Of a stretch of DNA of 64,000 bases, positions 24,701 to 35,905 are shown piece after piece. The notes beneath the pieces are model-generated. The model was not told the DNA's origin. It saw nothing but the letters and a program-made list of their open reading frames with translations, and did no database searches. Both the position numbers and the translations under genes were made by a program. Position 1 is the stretch's first letter; every line of letters starts with the position of its first letter. This DNA is from Lunularia cruciata (lineage: Eukaryota > Streptophyta > Marchantiopsida > Lunulariales > Lunulariaceae), in NCBI GenBank assembly GCA_948567375.1, contig OX419762.1, positions 44,497,034 to 44,561,033 of the forward strand. Direction: 5' to 3'.

Positions 24701-25194
24701 GAGAATTCTTCACTATTACATTTTCAACAGCACATCCTCTACATTCAAAATTCATTCCACGTCCACCTCTTCACAACAAACATTCTTCATTCAAGATTTG
24801 CTCTCCTATCAACATTCTCACAATAAACATCCTTCCACATTCAAAATCATTCCCTGTCCAGCCAGAGCAACCCTAACACAAATCTACCCATGTCATTGGC
24901 TACTGCTCAGGGAATCCAACCTTCAAAATCTCTCCTATCTTGTGCAAGGCAAAGTCAGACTCTCAAATTTCTTCTCTTGCTCCTGCCTTAGTTCAGTCCT
25001 TCCTGCAGATTTCAACTCCTTCTCTTCTCCACTGTTCCAAATCAATGACCAAGCAAACTCAAAAATATCCTGCTCCTGCAACAACCATAGGCCTCCACTC
25101 TCAACAAATCTCCCCTCTGTCTTATCACAGCCTTGGAATCCTCACTCAAAAAAACTCTCCTCTCTTGCAACACTCTCACTCAGCCTTCTAATTT

Positions 25195-25905
25195 ATTTCT
25201 GCTCCTGTCACAGCCCTAAGGCATTTTGAAATTTCATTCAGCCCTCAAGACTCTCACTCAAATTTTGAAAGTTCATCTCCTGGTCCTGGCAGAGCCCTAA
25301 GGCATCTCAAAAATCCTTCAGCCCTCAAGATTCTCACTCAAATTTTGAAAATTCATCTCCTGGTCCTGGCACAGCCCTAAGGCATCTAGAAAATCCTTCA
25401 GCCCTCAAGACTCTCACTCAAATTTCGAAAATTCATCTCGTGGTCCTGGCACAGCCCTAAGGCATCTCAAAAATCCTTCTTTGGCCCTGCAAGAGTCCCT
25501 CTCAACCTTCCGAAAATTTTCTGCTCCTGTCACAACCCTAAGGCATTTCTAAATTCCATCTCTGGCCTTGCAAGACTCTCACTCAACTCCTGAAAAGTTT
25601 CTGCTCCTGTCACAGCCCTAAGGCATTTCAAAAATCCATCTCTGGCCTTGCAAGACTCTCAATCAACTCCCAAAAAGTTTTTGCTCCTGTCACAGCCCTA
25701 AGGCATTTTGAAAATCCATCTCTGGCCTTGCAAGACTCTCAATCAACACCCAAAACGTTTCTGCTCTTGTCACAGCACTAAGGCATTTCGAAATTTCATC
25801 TCTGGCCCTGCAAGACTCTCACTCAACTCCCAAAAAGTTTCTGCTCCTGTCACAGCCCTAAGGCATTTCAAAATTTCATCTCTGGCCCTGCAAGATTCAT
25901 TCCTG
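25195..25905. repeat. 80 bp minisatellite, nine copies
   Basis: The core CCCTAAGGCAT starts at 25214, 25295, 25375, 25455, 25536, 25616, 25696, 25776 (as CACTAAGGCAT) and 25856, so the period is 80-81 bp throughout. Two subtypes occur in order. The left copies carry TCAGCCCTCAAGACTCTCAC and TGGTCCTGGC; the right copies carry TCTGGCCYTGCAAGACTCTC and TGCTCCTGTC. Confidence 0.95.
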
Positions 25906-26700
25906 TAGCCCTTCACAATCTCTCTTCACTTTCCTGCGAAAACTCTTCTCTCTTGCTGCCACTCACCAACCACACCTTTCTCTCCTGCAAAATTTTTCTC
26001 ACTCTCCAGCCCTCAATCTCCTGTCATCTTGCTTCCCTGAAAAATTCTTCTCTAAACAGCCACTCACCAATCCAGTCCTTCTTTCCTACGAAATTTCTCC
26101 TTCCTGCTGCCACTAACCAACCACTTCATTCTTTCCTGCAAAATTTCTCCTTCTTGCTGCCACTAACCAACCACTTCATTCTTTCTTGCGAAAATTGCCT
26201 CTCTCTTTAGCCCTCAATCTCCTGCCCTCTTGCTTCTCGGTGAAAATTCCTCTCCCGTTCAGCCCTCAGTCTCCCAACTTCAAAATTTTCCTCCTGAGCT
26301 CTTCTTCCTGTCCCCGACTCTCCAAAACCTTGCACACACCCTCTTTTCCTTTGAGAAACCCCTTTGTCACTTCCCAAAAACCTCTACTGTCAGCCTCTGT
26401 CTTCTCGACTTCTCCATGTAGAAAATTCAACTCCTCACACATTGCTCCTTCAAAAGCACATTGTCACTTCCCCGAAAACCCTACTATCTGCCTCTGTTTT
26501 TCCCCCGAGACTTCTCCATCTCTCTCTTCCTTATATAAACCCTTTGAGATTTGTTCTCCTGACAAAAACACTTCAAGATTTTTCTCCCTGCCAAATCTTT
26601 GGTAATCCTCTCTTCTTCCCAAACCCAAAACTCTCGATAATTCTCTCCTTCTCTGTCCTGCCCCATCCTTTTGCTACTGCCGCTAACTAAGATACTCTTG

Positions 26701-28040
26701 AGACCCCCCAATAACATAAACAAACTCCAACGCTTAAGTGACATGCAAATAAACCCCCGAGCTCATGTAACATTAAAGAAAATCCACCACTCAATTTCCT
26801 CCTTCCCTTAAAACAAGAGAAAATCCTTGAGCCTATAGGAACACAAAACAACTACCAATTTTCCCATAGCATAAACCCTTGAGTTCTCTAACATGAAAAA
26901 TTCACACCAAATGGCACCAATAATATGTGTAGTTTATTTTCCCGACAACACCGTATGGTGGCATCTGATTGCATTGTCAATTTGGAGACTATTCATATAT
27001 TTTGAATTCTAAATTTTGGTTTCCCCATGGAGAAGAATAGATATGTAAGTGTCAAAAAGGAATACATTTCTACTCATGCCACTATATAAGAAAATGTCAC
27101 TCTTTACTATTTTCATAAATCATTTTTGCAATTTTTATTACTCATTTATCCTTGTTTTAAAAAAATTGCATTTCAAAGGATAGTTTTGAAGGAGAGGGTG
27201 AGTCTGTTTTGAAGGAGTATTTTTCTCTTATTGAGTTTGAAGGAGAGAAGAAGCCAGCCAGTTTTAAATAGTAGGGTTGGGTCATGAGTTCAAAGAAGGA
27301 AAGTGTGTTGGGTGTTGAGTTTCAAAGGAAAAAGAGAAGGAGAGTATACATGATGGCAAAAGTTTAGGAGTGTGAGAAGATTGTGGATTGGAAGGATATG
27401 AATAATATTCTTGAAGGAGATTGGCTGATTTCATTTCAGTTCATGCAATTGCACACCCAAAAAAAGTTCATCAAATGGTGATGGATGGATAGAAATCAAG
27501 TTTGAACTTTAGTTTACAGAATCTAGGAGGTGGACCTTGATGTCCTTGGCTTGAAAATTACCCTTGGTTTACACTACCCACGTCTAGAAGTAAGCGAGTA
27601 AATTCCCCTACCCTTTTTTTTTCTTTGCTAATTCTATGCTTTTTCCTTCATGTTTCTTGCTTGCAATTGTCAGCGCCAATAGGTGCTATCCATACTTCTC
27701 AGAAAATCCCTAGCATTGGGAAGCATCAACTTGCACCTAAATTTGTATCTACCAGCATTGGTGCATGTCAACCCACCCTTAAACCTTGATTCCCAATGTT
27801 GGTGGGTTTTGACCTGCATTTGCTCACCCCTAAACTCTATTTGCCAACATTGGCTGTCGTCACCCAACATCAATAGGTATAACTTTACCTATCTTCCAAT
27901 GTCGGCCGATGTTGGTGGGTGTTGACCCGCATTGGCCTACCTGTAAAAACTATCCATGGGTGTCAATGGGCATTGGCGTCTTTTCATTTCATGTCCTTTT
28001 GTTGACCATTTTTATCAATTGTGGTGTTGCTAGGCCTTGG
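26701..28040. other. Spacer, no recognisable gene
   Basis: Only short frames. Repeated AACATTGG, GTTGGTGG and TTGACC words at 27.7-27.95 kb look like local short-period duplication. Confidence 0.4.
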
Positions 28041-28049
28041 CATGTATAG

Positions 28050-29225
28050 AGTTTGTGAGGTCATGAGACAAGACTTCTATGATTGGGACTATGAAGGGGA
28101 GGCCATTTCAAATTTTTGTGGAGATAATTTGTGATGTAGTGGCAATGCTTAGAGGGAAAAATCCAAGGAGGAGGATGGAGCCATTACACAACACTTTTGG
28201 ATTGGTTCCCACAAAGAAGTATTTAGCCAAACAATATGTATATCCTGCCGTCATGGCTGTTTTAAGATGATGGGTGCACTTGTGCCACCAACTATTTTCC
28301 CCAAGATTGTACAAGTGCATTTGGTTCTCAACACCAAGCCATTATTGCAGAGGTGGGGAGTTTGCAAGGGTAGTTGAGGTACCTTAATGGGTAGCAGTTT
28401 AGGTTTACCTTTCTTGGGCAGATCCTCATTCACCACTTTGTGGAGAGAAGATATATTCTTGAGGAGGAGATGTCCTACTTGAGTGAGGGAGGAGAGGAGA
28501 TTATACATGATGGAGAGGGTGGTGGTGTTTTAGGATGGAGAGTCTAAGTGTATTCTATGGATTCCCTTCCCATGATTCATGCAAAAGATGATTGTTTTTG
28601 TGGATCTTTGTTGTTTAGCATAAGTATGGCATGATGCTAGCTATGGGTATGGGGTGTGGGAGAGATTGACCATTAGGCATGGATGGAACCCTCACACACA
28701 ATCTGGTTTTGGTTTTGGTTTTGTGTTCTATCAATGTCTAGAGAGATGAGTCAAAGGACTTAAAGCCAGATCCTATGAGCATCTCACTTCACTAGGTTTG
28801 CCTCTTTGAGATCTTTTTATCCTAGATAGTTATGCACTCTCCTGTTGAACCATTCACATGGTGCAATTCATCCTCCCTAATTCCATCCTTATAAGGCAGA
28901 TAAATCATCATACCCTTGGTCATTTGACTCCTTGATGATTGGTTTGGATAGATTTGTCCATGATGATCACTCTATTATTATTTGGGCTGAGGAGGAGTGG
29001 ACTTTTGGTGGATTGAGTTCTTATAGTTATGATCCATATGACCTTCTAGCTTCCTCTACTAGGGCACACCTCCTTGGATGAGAGAGAGTGGAGCCTATGG
29101 TGGTCATTGAGCCTTTTAGGATTCCACATGATGTATACCAACTCAAGCTTGATGGTATTGCACGTAGACTTCATATTGCAATAGCATCAGCATCTCCCTC
29201 AACTTCTTCAACTCAAGCCTGAATT
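28050..29225 (+). pseudogene. Unrecognised decayed coding stretch
   Basis: A frame at 28079-28270 ends in KKYLAKQYVYPAVMAVLR. A second frame from about 28,925 to 29,221 is nearly open, with a single TGA, and reads IIIWAEEEWTFGGLSSYSYD and, later, IPHDVYQLKLDGIARRLHIA. The codon text looks protein-like rather than random, but I recognise no family. It may be a relic of a transposon-associated gene. Confidence 0.3.
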
Positions 29226-30235
29226 CCATTTTCATCTTTAGGTCCACATAGGGACTAGCTCTCCTTACATATATATGTATATGTCATCATATGTATGTTT
29301 CCATATGTATATACACTTTCCCTTTACTTCATTCTCACATTTTGTGCTCATCTTGAGACTGTGATTATTTTGATCATTTGAATGTGAATGTTTTGAGAAG
29401 TGAAGCTCAAAGCACCAACCGGCGCCATAGAGCACCTACAACATCCAACAAACATCTGATGGCACCATCAAGCACCCTTTGTTGCATGAGAGCATTCTAT
29501 ATTTTTTGGGTATCAACATGCCCTAGCACACCTTATATATTTTTTCAAGCATCAATTGGTGCCAATGCTTTCATATTTTTGGGGGTGTGCATCAATGTGC
29601 ACCAACGCCTTTTATATTTTGGGGGGGAGGGTGGGGGATGGATACATCTCTTGAAGTATTTAAACCCATAAAGGTTTGGCTATACCCAGGTTCTTTTGCA
29701 AATTGAGTGTCACTATTGAACAAGGGGACACTATTATCCTAGAATTCGTTGCGTAGGGGAATCTTGAACCTTGCCATCTGCTTTAGAAATGAATTCTCTT
29801 CGTGACGGACAGAATTTAAATGATTTGTCTTTTAGTTGACTGATGACCTTCTCAACATAGGCTTGGGAGAACACCATCGAGAATTTCTTTATCCGCACCA
29901 TGTTTCATAAATTGTATGTCAAATCACATGATGTGCACCAACCCTTGCTTTTTTTGGTTAGCACCAGTTGGAGGTTGTTGGAGGTATGCTCATAGACCAT
30001 TGAGTACCAACATGCATCTTTGAGGGTTGTGCTAATAATTTCCTATATAAGGATTCATGCAATCAAATACATTACACCATATATTTAAGAAAAAGTGACA
30101 CACCAACTTTATTTTTAAAAATTTCACATTCATGCAATCAATTATATTACACCATATATTAAAGAACAAGTGACACACCAAATTTATTAAAAAAGAATTG
30201 CACATTATATTGAAGTGCCTTCACTTGTCTCAATT
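29226..30235. other. Spacer, no recognisable gene
   Basis: It contains a local direct repeat around 30.05-30.19 kb (CATGCAATCAA ... TTACACCATATATT ... AAGTGACACACCAA, twice, about 75-110 bp apart). Nothing else is supported. Confidence 0.45.
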
Positions 30236-30239
30236 TTTG

Positions 30240-31655
30240 TTGTCACTAGAGCAATAAGAGCTGGGTACAAGTTTTGGCTTGTGATTATCATGGGTAAATA
30301 CAAGGTTTTTTTTCCTTATTGGCTTGAGCTCAAAATTTAAACTATCTGCTTATTTCCTTGGGTGATTTTCCTCCTCATAAATGATGCATTTTGATTTCAT
30401 GCATACGCTTGAACTCTAAAGAAATCTCCTTGCACCTATCCTCCTATCCTCACTCAATTTCTTCTCAATTTTTATCTTTATTTTCTATATCTCTAATTTG
30501 ACATGCTCCGCTTCTACTTTCATCAAAGTTTTATCTTTTTTTCATGTTAGTGGCTTATAGTTCAGCAAGGTGCAACTTATCCCTAGATCCTATATTGTAT
30601 GCCTTCAGCATAGTAATCTTTGCTAAATCATGGGATAAAGATATAATTGGTGACATTCTTGATACTCCCTTTGATGCAATGCCTTTTCTCTTCTTTGGGT
30701 CACATTCTCCTTCCTTGTTAGTGCATGCTCTCTCCAACCCATCACCTGTTGAGACTAGTGGAGTTGGTGCAATGAAAGGTTACTCCTCTAGTGTGCTTGC
30801 TCTTGTTTTGTTTTCCATGCCCTCCATGAAAACATTGGCTAAATCTTCCACACCTTAGATCTTTGGAACAAATTGAGTGCATGAGTCAAGAAGCACCACC
30901 TTTGGAAGAAAAGGGAACTAAGAGCTTGTCAATGTGGTTTCATCACATTTGAGAACCTCCTCCACCCCACAGCCTATACCTTTGCATGAATTGGGGTTTA
31001 AATCCACAAAATTTACCATAGTAAGTGGTGTAATATTTGCTTGACTCTTGAACATGGCCTCCCTTCTTGAAAAATGTGGACACATCCTGTTCAATTTGTC
31101 ATCTACAGTTCTACATCCCTTGCCATACTCTTTCTTAGTGAGCACTCTCTTATCAACTTATTTTTCAGTTCCCGCGCATGCTTGAAAGATTCCATGTACC
31201 TCAACCATTTCTTGTACAATTGATCACCATTGAAGCAAGAAATCCTTGCCCCTCCTAGAACAAAAATGTGGCCATAAAATTAAAATTAATTCTCTTATGA
31301 ATTGGCTTTTTGCATTTTCAACCATGAATCTATGCAAAATGTTTGGGGTCTTCCAAATAATTAAGGATCTAGCCATAGTGGTGAATTAATGTCTGGAACT
31401 ATTTGTCCTCCTTTGCTTTGCTAGAAATAAAAGACATCATCCTCAACAATTCCACACATTTCACCAACAATGGTCTTGGTTCTAAGTCCGAACATGAGTC
31501 TAAAATGCTATCAAGAGCTTCAATGGGAATGTCTCCAATTACCCAAATTTCTCCACCTTTTTGGAGTAGAATTTCTTGACCCTCAATCAATTTCTTGGTT
31601 GCTGCTGCTGGTGGTGTAAATTTCTCCATAACTCTCAACCTCCTTTGCAACACAC
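30240..31655 (-). pseudogene. Decayed ORF of unknown family
   Basis: On the minus strand a series of frames separated by few stops runs from about 31,653 to 30,350. The first reads KKLIEGQEILLQKGGEIWVI, then DSILDSCSDLEPRPLLVKC. The next contains CRTVDDKLNRMCPHF, and the last has a Lys/Arg/Glu-rich helical tail near 30.4 kb. The order of pieces and the charged C-terminus suggest one former protein of about 400 residues, possibly a transposon accessory (Myb/trihelix-like) ORF. That family assignment is a guess. It shares a motif with the relic at 14.5 kb. Confidence 0.35.
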
Positions 31656-32006
31656 TAATCTTTTAACCAAAACACCATTACAATTTGAAACTTGCCTTGC
31701 AGGCTGCTCAGTGTCAAGAGTATTAGCACACCAAGTGGGAGTGTGAGATCTAGTTCAAGGAGTTCCATGAATGTCTTCCATTGTCCAAGTTTCTCCACCT
31801 TTTTGGAGTGGAATTTCTTGAACCTCAATCAATTTCTTGGGTGCTGTTTGCGGTGGTATAAACTTCCTCATTAACCTCAACCTCCCTTGCCACACATTAA
31901 TATATTAACCAAAACACCACTATAATTTGAAACCTGCCTTGCTTGCCGCTTAATGTCAAGAGTATTTGCGCACCCAATGGGATTGTGAGATCTAGTTCAA
32001 GGAGTT
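31525..32006. repeat. 242 bp tandem duplication ending at the 32.0 kb boundary
   Basis: TTTCTCCACCTTTTTGGAGT, TTTCTTGACCCTCAATCAATT/GAACCTCAATCAATT, AAACACCATTACAATTTGAAA and GAGATCTAGTTCAAGGAGTT all recur 242 bp later. Copy 1 is about 31,525-31,764 and copy 2 about 31,767-32,006. Copy 1 continues past GGAGTT into CCATGAATG; copy 2 stops matching after GGAGTT at 32,006. Confidence 0.85.
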
Positions 32007-32007
32007 A

Positions 32008-32814
32008 AGATCGGAAGGCATGTTTGGAGCAAGTATTTGCAAAAACCATTTTTCAAATATATTCCCGGGTTTCACCTTCCAAGGACGTGGCAATCCATTT
32101 TTTTTAGACAGGTTTCATTTTTGTTAATTTATTTCATTACAACCTCGCTAAACATCAATAAGCCCATGCCTGACTTTTATAAATGGATGCAACTTGCGTT
32201 GGATATCCATTTTCATGCTTTACGGGGTTCAATTATTAACACATCATTGGATTACAAAGTTCACTAAAAATAGTTATGAAATTCGTTATTTATTCAGACA
32301 TCTAGACATCCGTCAAACCTATTTCTGAAACCCCCTATTAGATTTAGTTCCCTTCCAAGAACATAATATTTACAGCGTACTCAAGAATAGTGCCTATGGG
32401 AGATCAGAAGCACTATTCTCGACCAACCCTAAGGGCTGTAAAGTTAGCCGGGTTGCCTAAGTAAAGCTTCTTATCTTACCTCGAAATAGTACACAAAAGC
32501 GGTAATTTCTTCTTAATGTTCCAGATGTTGTGAAGGCGACTCTCCCTACTGCAATCTTATAGAGACCCCAGGCTGATGCATTTAAACCCAGAGGTAACTA
32601 AACATGTAAATCTGGCGCTTTGTAAGCTTAAGAACCTCAGGCATTGTTGCTTGTTGTTTCTCAATTTATCAAGAATACAAACATGCCGTGTTCCGTGACT
32701 CCAGTTGTGCCTTAAGAGACATCTGAATCCACAACTTCAACAGTTACCGATTTAAAGCGTTGCTTTTCATTCGCCTTTAAGGTTCATTTTCTTGGTTCCA
32801 TGTCTTCTCTTCTT
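32008..32814. other. First CpG-containing stretch right of the boundary
   Basis: No gene recognised. It starts AGATCGGAAG (32008-32017). Base use changes here: CpG becomes common and the pyrimidine-rich and LTR families of the left side are not seen again. Confidence 0.4.
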
Positions 32815-34450
32815 TCGCTCCGCCAACGAGTGTGAACCCTCGACGTGCGACATTACAAGACATACATGTGCTGGTGTTTTAGTATGATGATACTATGGTC
32901 ATCACTGTGGACATTATTCTCGTCTCACTCCGCCAACAAGTTTGAATTCTCAACGTGCTACATTACAAGGCCTTCGCGTTGTACTGATACTTAATGATGA
33001 TGTTATGGCCATCAATGTCCTCATTACTCTCTTCTCGCTGAGGCAACGAGTTTGAATCGTCAAGGGTGGGGCATTTCCTGATGCTTAAGTACTACTATGG
33101 TAATCACGGTGCTCATTATTCTTTTCTATTACTCAGCCAACGAGTTTGAATATTCCTTTAATCAAACTGCCAAATGCAGTATCATCTTAAGGTACTGGTA
33201 ATCACGGTTATCGTTCGGTTTATTTCTTACTCAGCCAACGAGTTTGAACCCTCAGCGTGCAACCTTACCCGATGGTAGTATCAAACCAAGGGACAAATTC
33301 GGTCGTCACCGTATGCTCAGCCACCGGGTGTGAGTCCTTAACTTGCAACACAACCATACAGAACAGTTTTAGAGAGATAAATTATGGTCATGGCTGCGCT
33401 CATTAGTCTTTTCCATCACTCAGTCAACGAGTTCATCCCTAAACGTTCAACCCTAAACGTTCAATACAACCAGATGGTAGTATTATACTAGGGAACAATT
33501 AATGTCCTTGCTGTGTTCCCTGTCTTTCTGTCACTCTACCCCCGAGTTTGAATCCTCAACGTACAATACTACCAGATGGTAGTATATGGTAGTAGTAAAC
33601 TACGACAAAATTATGGTCATCACTTCGCTCAATAGTCGTTCCTACCACTCTGCCGACGAGTTTCAATCCTCAACTACCAGATGGTAGTAGATAGTAGTTA
33701 TACTACGACAATTTTTGATCTTCACTATGCTCAATAGTCACTTCTATTACTCAGCCAACGAGTTTGAATTCTCAACGTACAATACTACCAGATGGTAGTA
33801 TGTGATAGTGTTACACTAAGACAATTTTGATCGTCACGGTGCTCAATAGTCTTTCTATCGCTCAGCCAACCAGTTCGGATCCTCAACGTACAATACTACC
33901 AGACAATAGATAATACTAAGGTACAGTTCTGGTCATCACTTGCTCAATACTCTTTTCTATCAATCAGTCAACGAGTTCGAGAATCGCCCCTTGAGGTATA
34001 ATACTACCAATTGGCAGTACTAAAGGAGCAAGGGGAGCAGACCGCGTTTGCAGATGGGATACACACCCACTTTGGACACAAACTAAGCACGCAAACGCAA
34101 ACTAAGCTCATGCACATCTAAGTAACTAAACGCATGAAAGTCTAAGCAATGTACGCAATGCGGAATTGGAAGTATTATACAGAGGTACATATTATGATGA
34201 AATATTATTTTGGACATCCTTGCGCATTAGCCTTTTCTATCTCTCAGCCAACAAGTTTGAATCCTCAACGTACAACAATACCAGATGGCAGTCTCACACT
34301 AAGGTGCAAATACGGTCATCACTGTGCTCACTGGTCTTTTCCCTCTCTCAGAGGGCATTTGAATCCTCAACCTACAACTATACCCGATGGCAGTATAATA
34401 CTGAAACAAATTTGGCAATCACTGTGCTCCTCAGTCCTAATATAGACATA
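32815..34450. repeat. Degenerate minisatellite, about 105 bp period, 14 units
   Basis: Units start with CTCAGCCAACGAGTTTGAA or a variant at about 32818, 32925, 33038, 33130, 33230, 33316, 33418, 33533, 33640, 33750, 33860, 33962, 34240 and 34345. Most continue CCTCAACGTACAATACTACC, then the palindrome TACTACCAGATGGTAGTA (exact at 33567-33584 and 33783-33800), then a GGTCATCACTGTGCTCA segment. About 170 bp between the 12th and 13th units (34,030-34,200) does not belong to the repeat. Confidence 0.9.
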
Positions 34451-35900
34451 AGACACTCGTGAACTCTAACAGTGCGTTTAAACCCAGCTTGCGGTAAGAC
34501 ATGGAGAGAAATGATATTACAACGACTCAAAGATGGAAAGCTTAGCTGAATCGAAAGAAGTTCACGCAACATCATACAAAGAAGTCGAAATATCCCACGT
34601 GGCAATCCCAATCTCAGACCGACATTTTGACATGAGATACTTTATCCAGTACTACGACAAGACAACGGACTTGAACTGAATTTAAGAAGAAAGACATCTC
34701 CTACATCTATATGAGATTCCAGCTCTCCCAAAGAAGCTGAATTAACGGGATACAGAGGATTGAACTCAGGCGACCACCTCCGCGAATCACGATTCTCTGA
34801 TCCCTTACTTCTTCTCTTTTTCCATCAGAACTTCACATACTGCAATACTGAAGCACTTAACTTTCTGATTCATCACTCCGTACAAGCAGAATTATAAATT
34901 TAAAGCTGGATCACGATATTTTCAAACAAATCACTTCATTTCATGTCATTACTTCCAGAAATGAAGATGTACAGCTGAGACTTCCTCATCCGGTCTTCAG
35001 GACCAGCACAATTCAAATTTCAATGCTTGATCGCGCAAATTCAACAAATAAGTTCCATTTCCTACAAACCTGAAGATGAACAGATGCAGATGTCGGTCAT
35101 CGGAGAGTCGCATTCGAGTGAAGTCAAGATAGTCAAAATAGACTATTTTCGGATTTACTCCCTGTTGAATCAAACAGCGGTATCAATCCTAGTAGACTGA
35201 TACAATCGTGTATATTTCAAAATCGCACTCAATGTACATACCTGCAAGACCCGTATAAACGGTCTGTGAAGACCACGTATTCTGTTTCAAAAGCATGCTT
35301 ACTGTATGAAATATTTTGGCCAATATAATAAGAGGTGTCGCTAGATTTTTGTCACTATTCAGGTGCGCAATGAAGATCCTCCCTATCTGTGAGCGTACAA
35401 TGTACATTCGTAACTTCTGAGGAACAGGAATGTCCAAGAGACAACGTCAGGGGTCCCAAGGTCACGGATGCAAAAGTGCAAGACTGGATTCTACTTTGAC
35501 CAATACAGGACAAGAGGAGAGGAGTCCTTCGGCTGTGGTAATAATATTCAGACATGTTTAACTGATACTCTACTCTGCGATTGCTGGTAAACCTTCAAAG
35601 CCATATGTAGACATCAGCAACATGCAGCAAATGCAAGGCTTACAGGTCTGTTAAAAACACCAGCGATAGACAGTATTCACTTTCGGACTGCGCATAGTAT
35701 GGCCGTCGAAACACCTTAGGGTTTGAGGGCCCTCGAGATGCTGTAGTGAAGCAGTACATTCAAGAAGTGCTCTGAAGACATTGTCATATGGCTCAAAGAT
35801 AACTGCATTGGCTTGACTCAAGTCTATATACATCAGGGGGAAAGACTCTCGAGCACATTCTGAGACTTTTACAGACTTTGTAAGCTTTGAAATAGTCAAC
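34451..35900. other. Intergenic, no recognisable gene
   Basis: Several minus-strand frames of 66-82 residues (for example 35189-35437 and 35651-35899) have no domain or signal. The part nearest 35,905 is likely the 3' untranslated region of the minus-strand gene that ends there. Confidence 0.4.
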
Positions 35901-35905
35901 CACTT

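Larger units (their letters stand above)
24360..26700. repeat. Pyrimidine-rich block; long Ser/Leu frame probably non-coding
   Basis: About 2.3 kb of + strand is strongly C/T biased (TTCTCTC, CTCTCCT, TCCTGC). The longest frame in the left half (24366-25229, 287 residues) lies here. Its Ser/Leu/Phe/Pro-rich text follows from CT-rich repeats, runs into the minisatellite, and has no domain, so I do not call a gene. It contains the 21 bp and 80 bp arrays listed separately. Confidence 0.6.

Noticed and set aside
24366-25229. 287-residue open frame as a gene
   Set aside because: Ser/Leu/Phe/Pro-rich text arises from pyrimidine-rich tandem repeats, with no domain, and the frame runs into the minisatellite.
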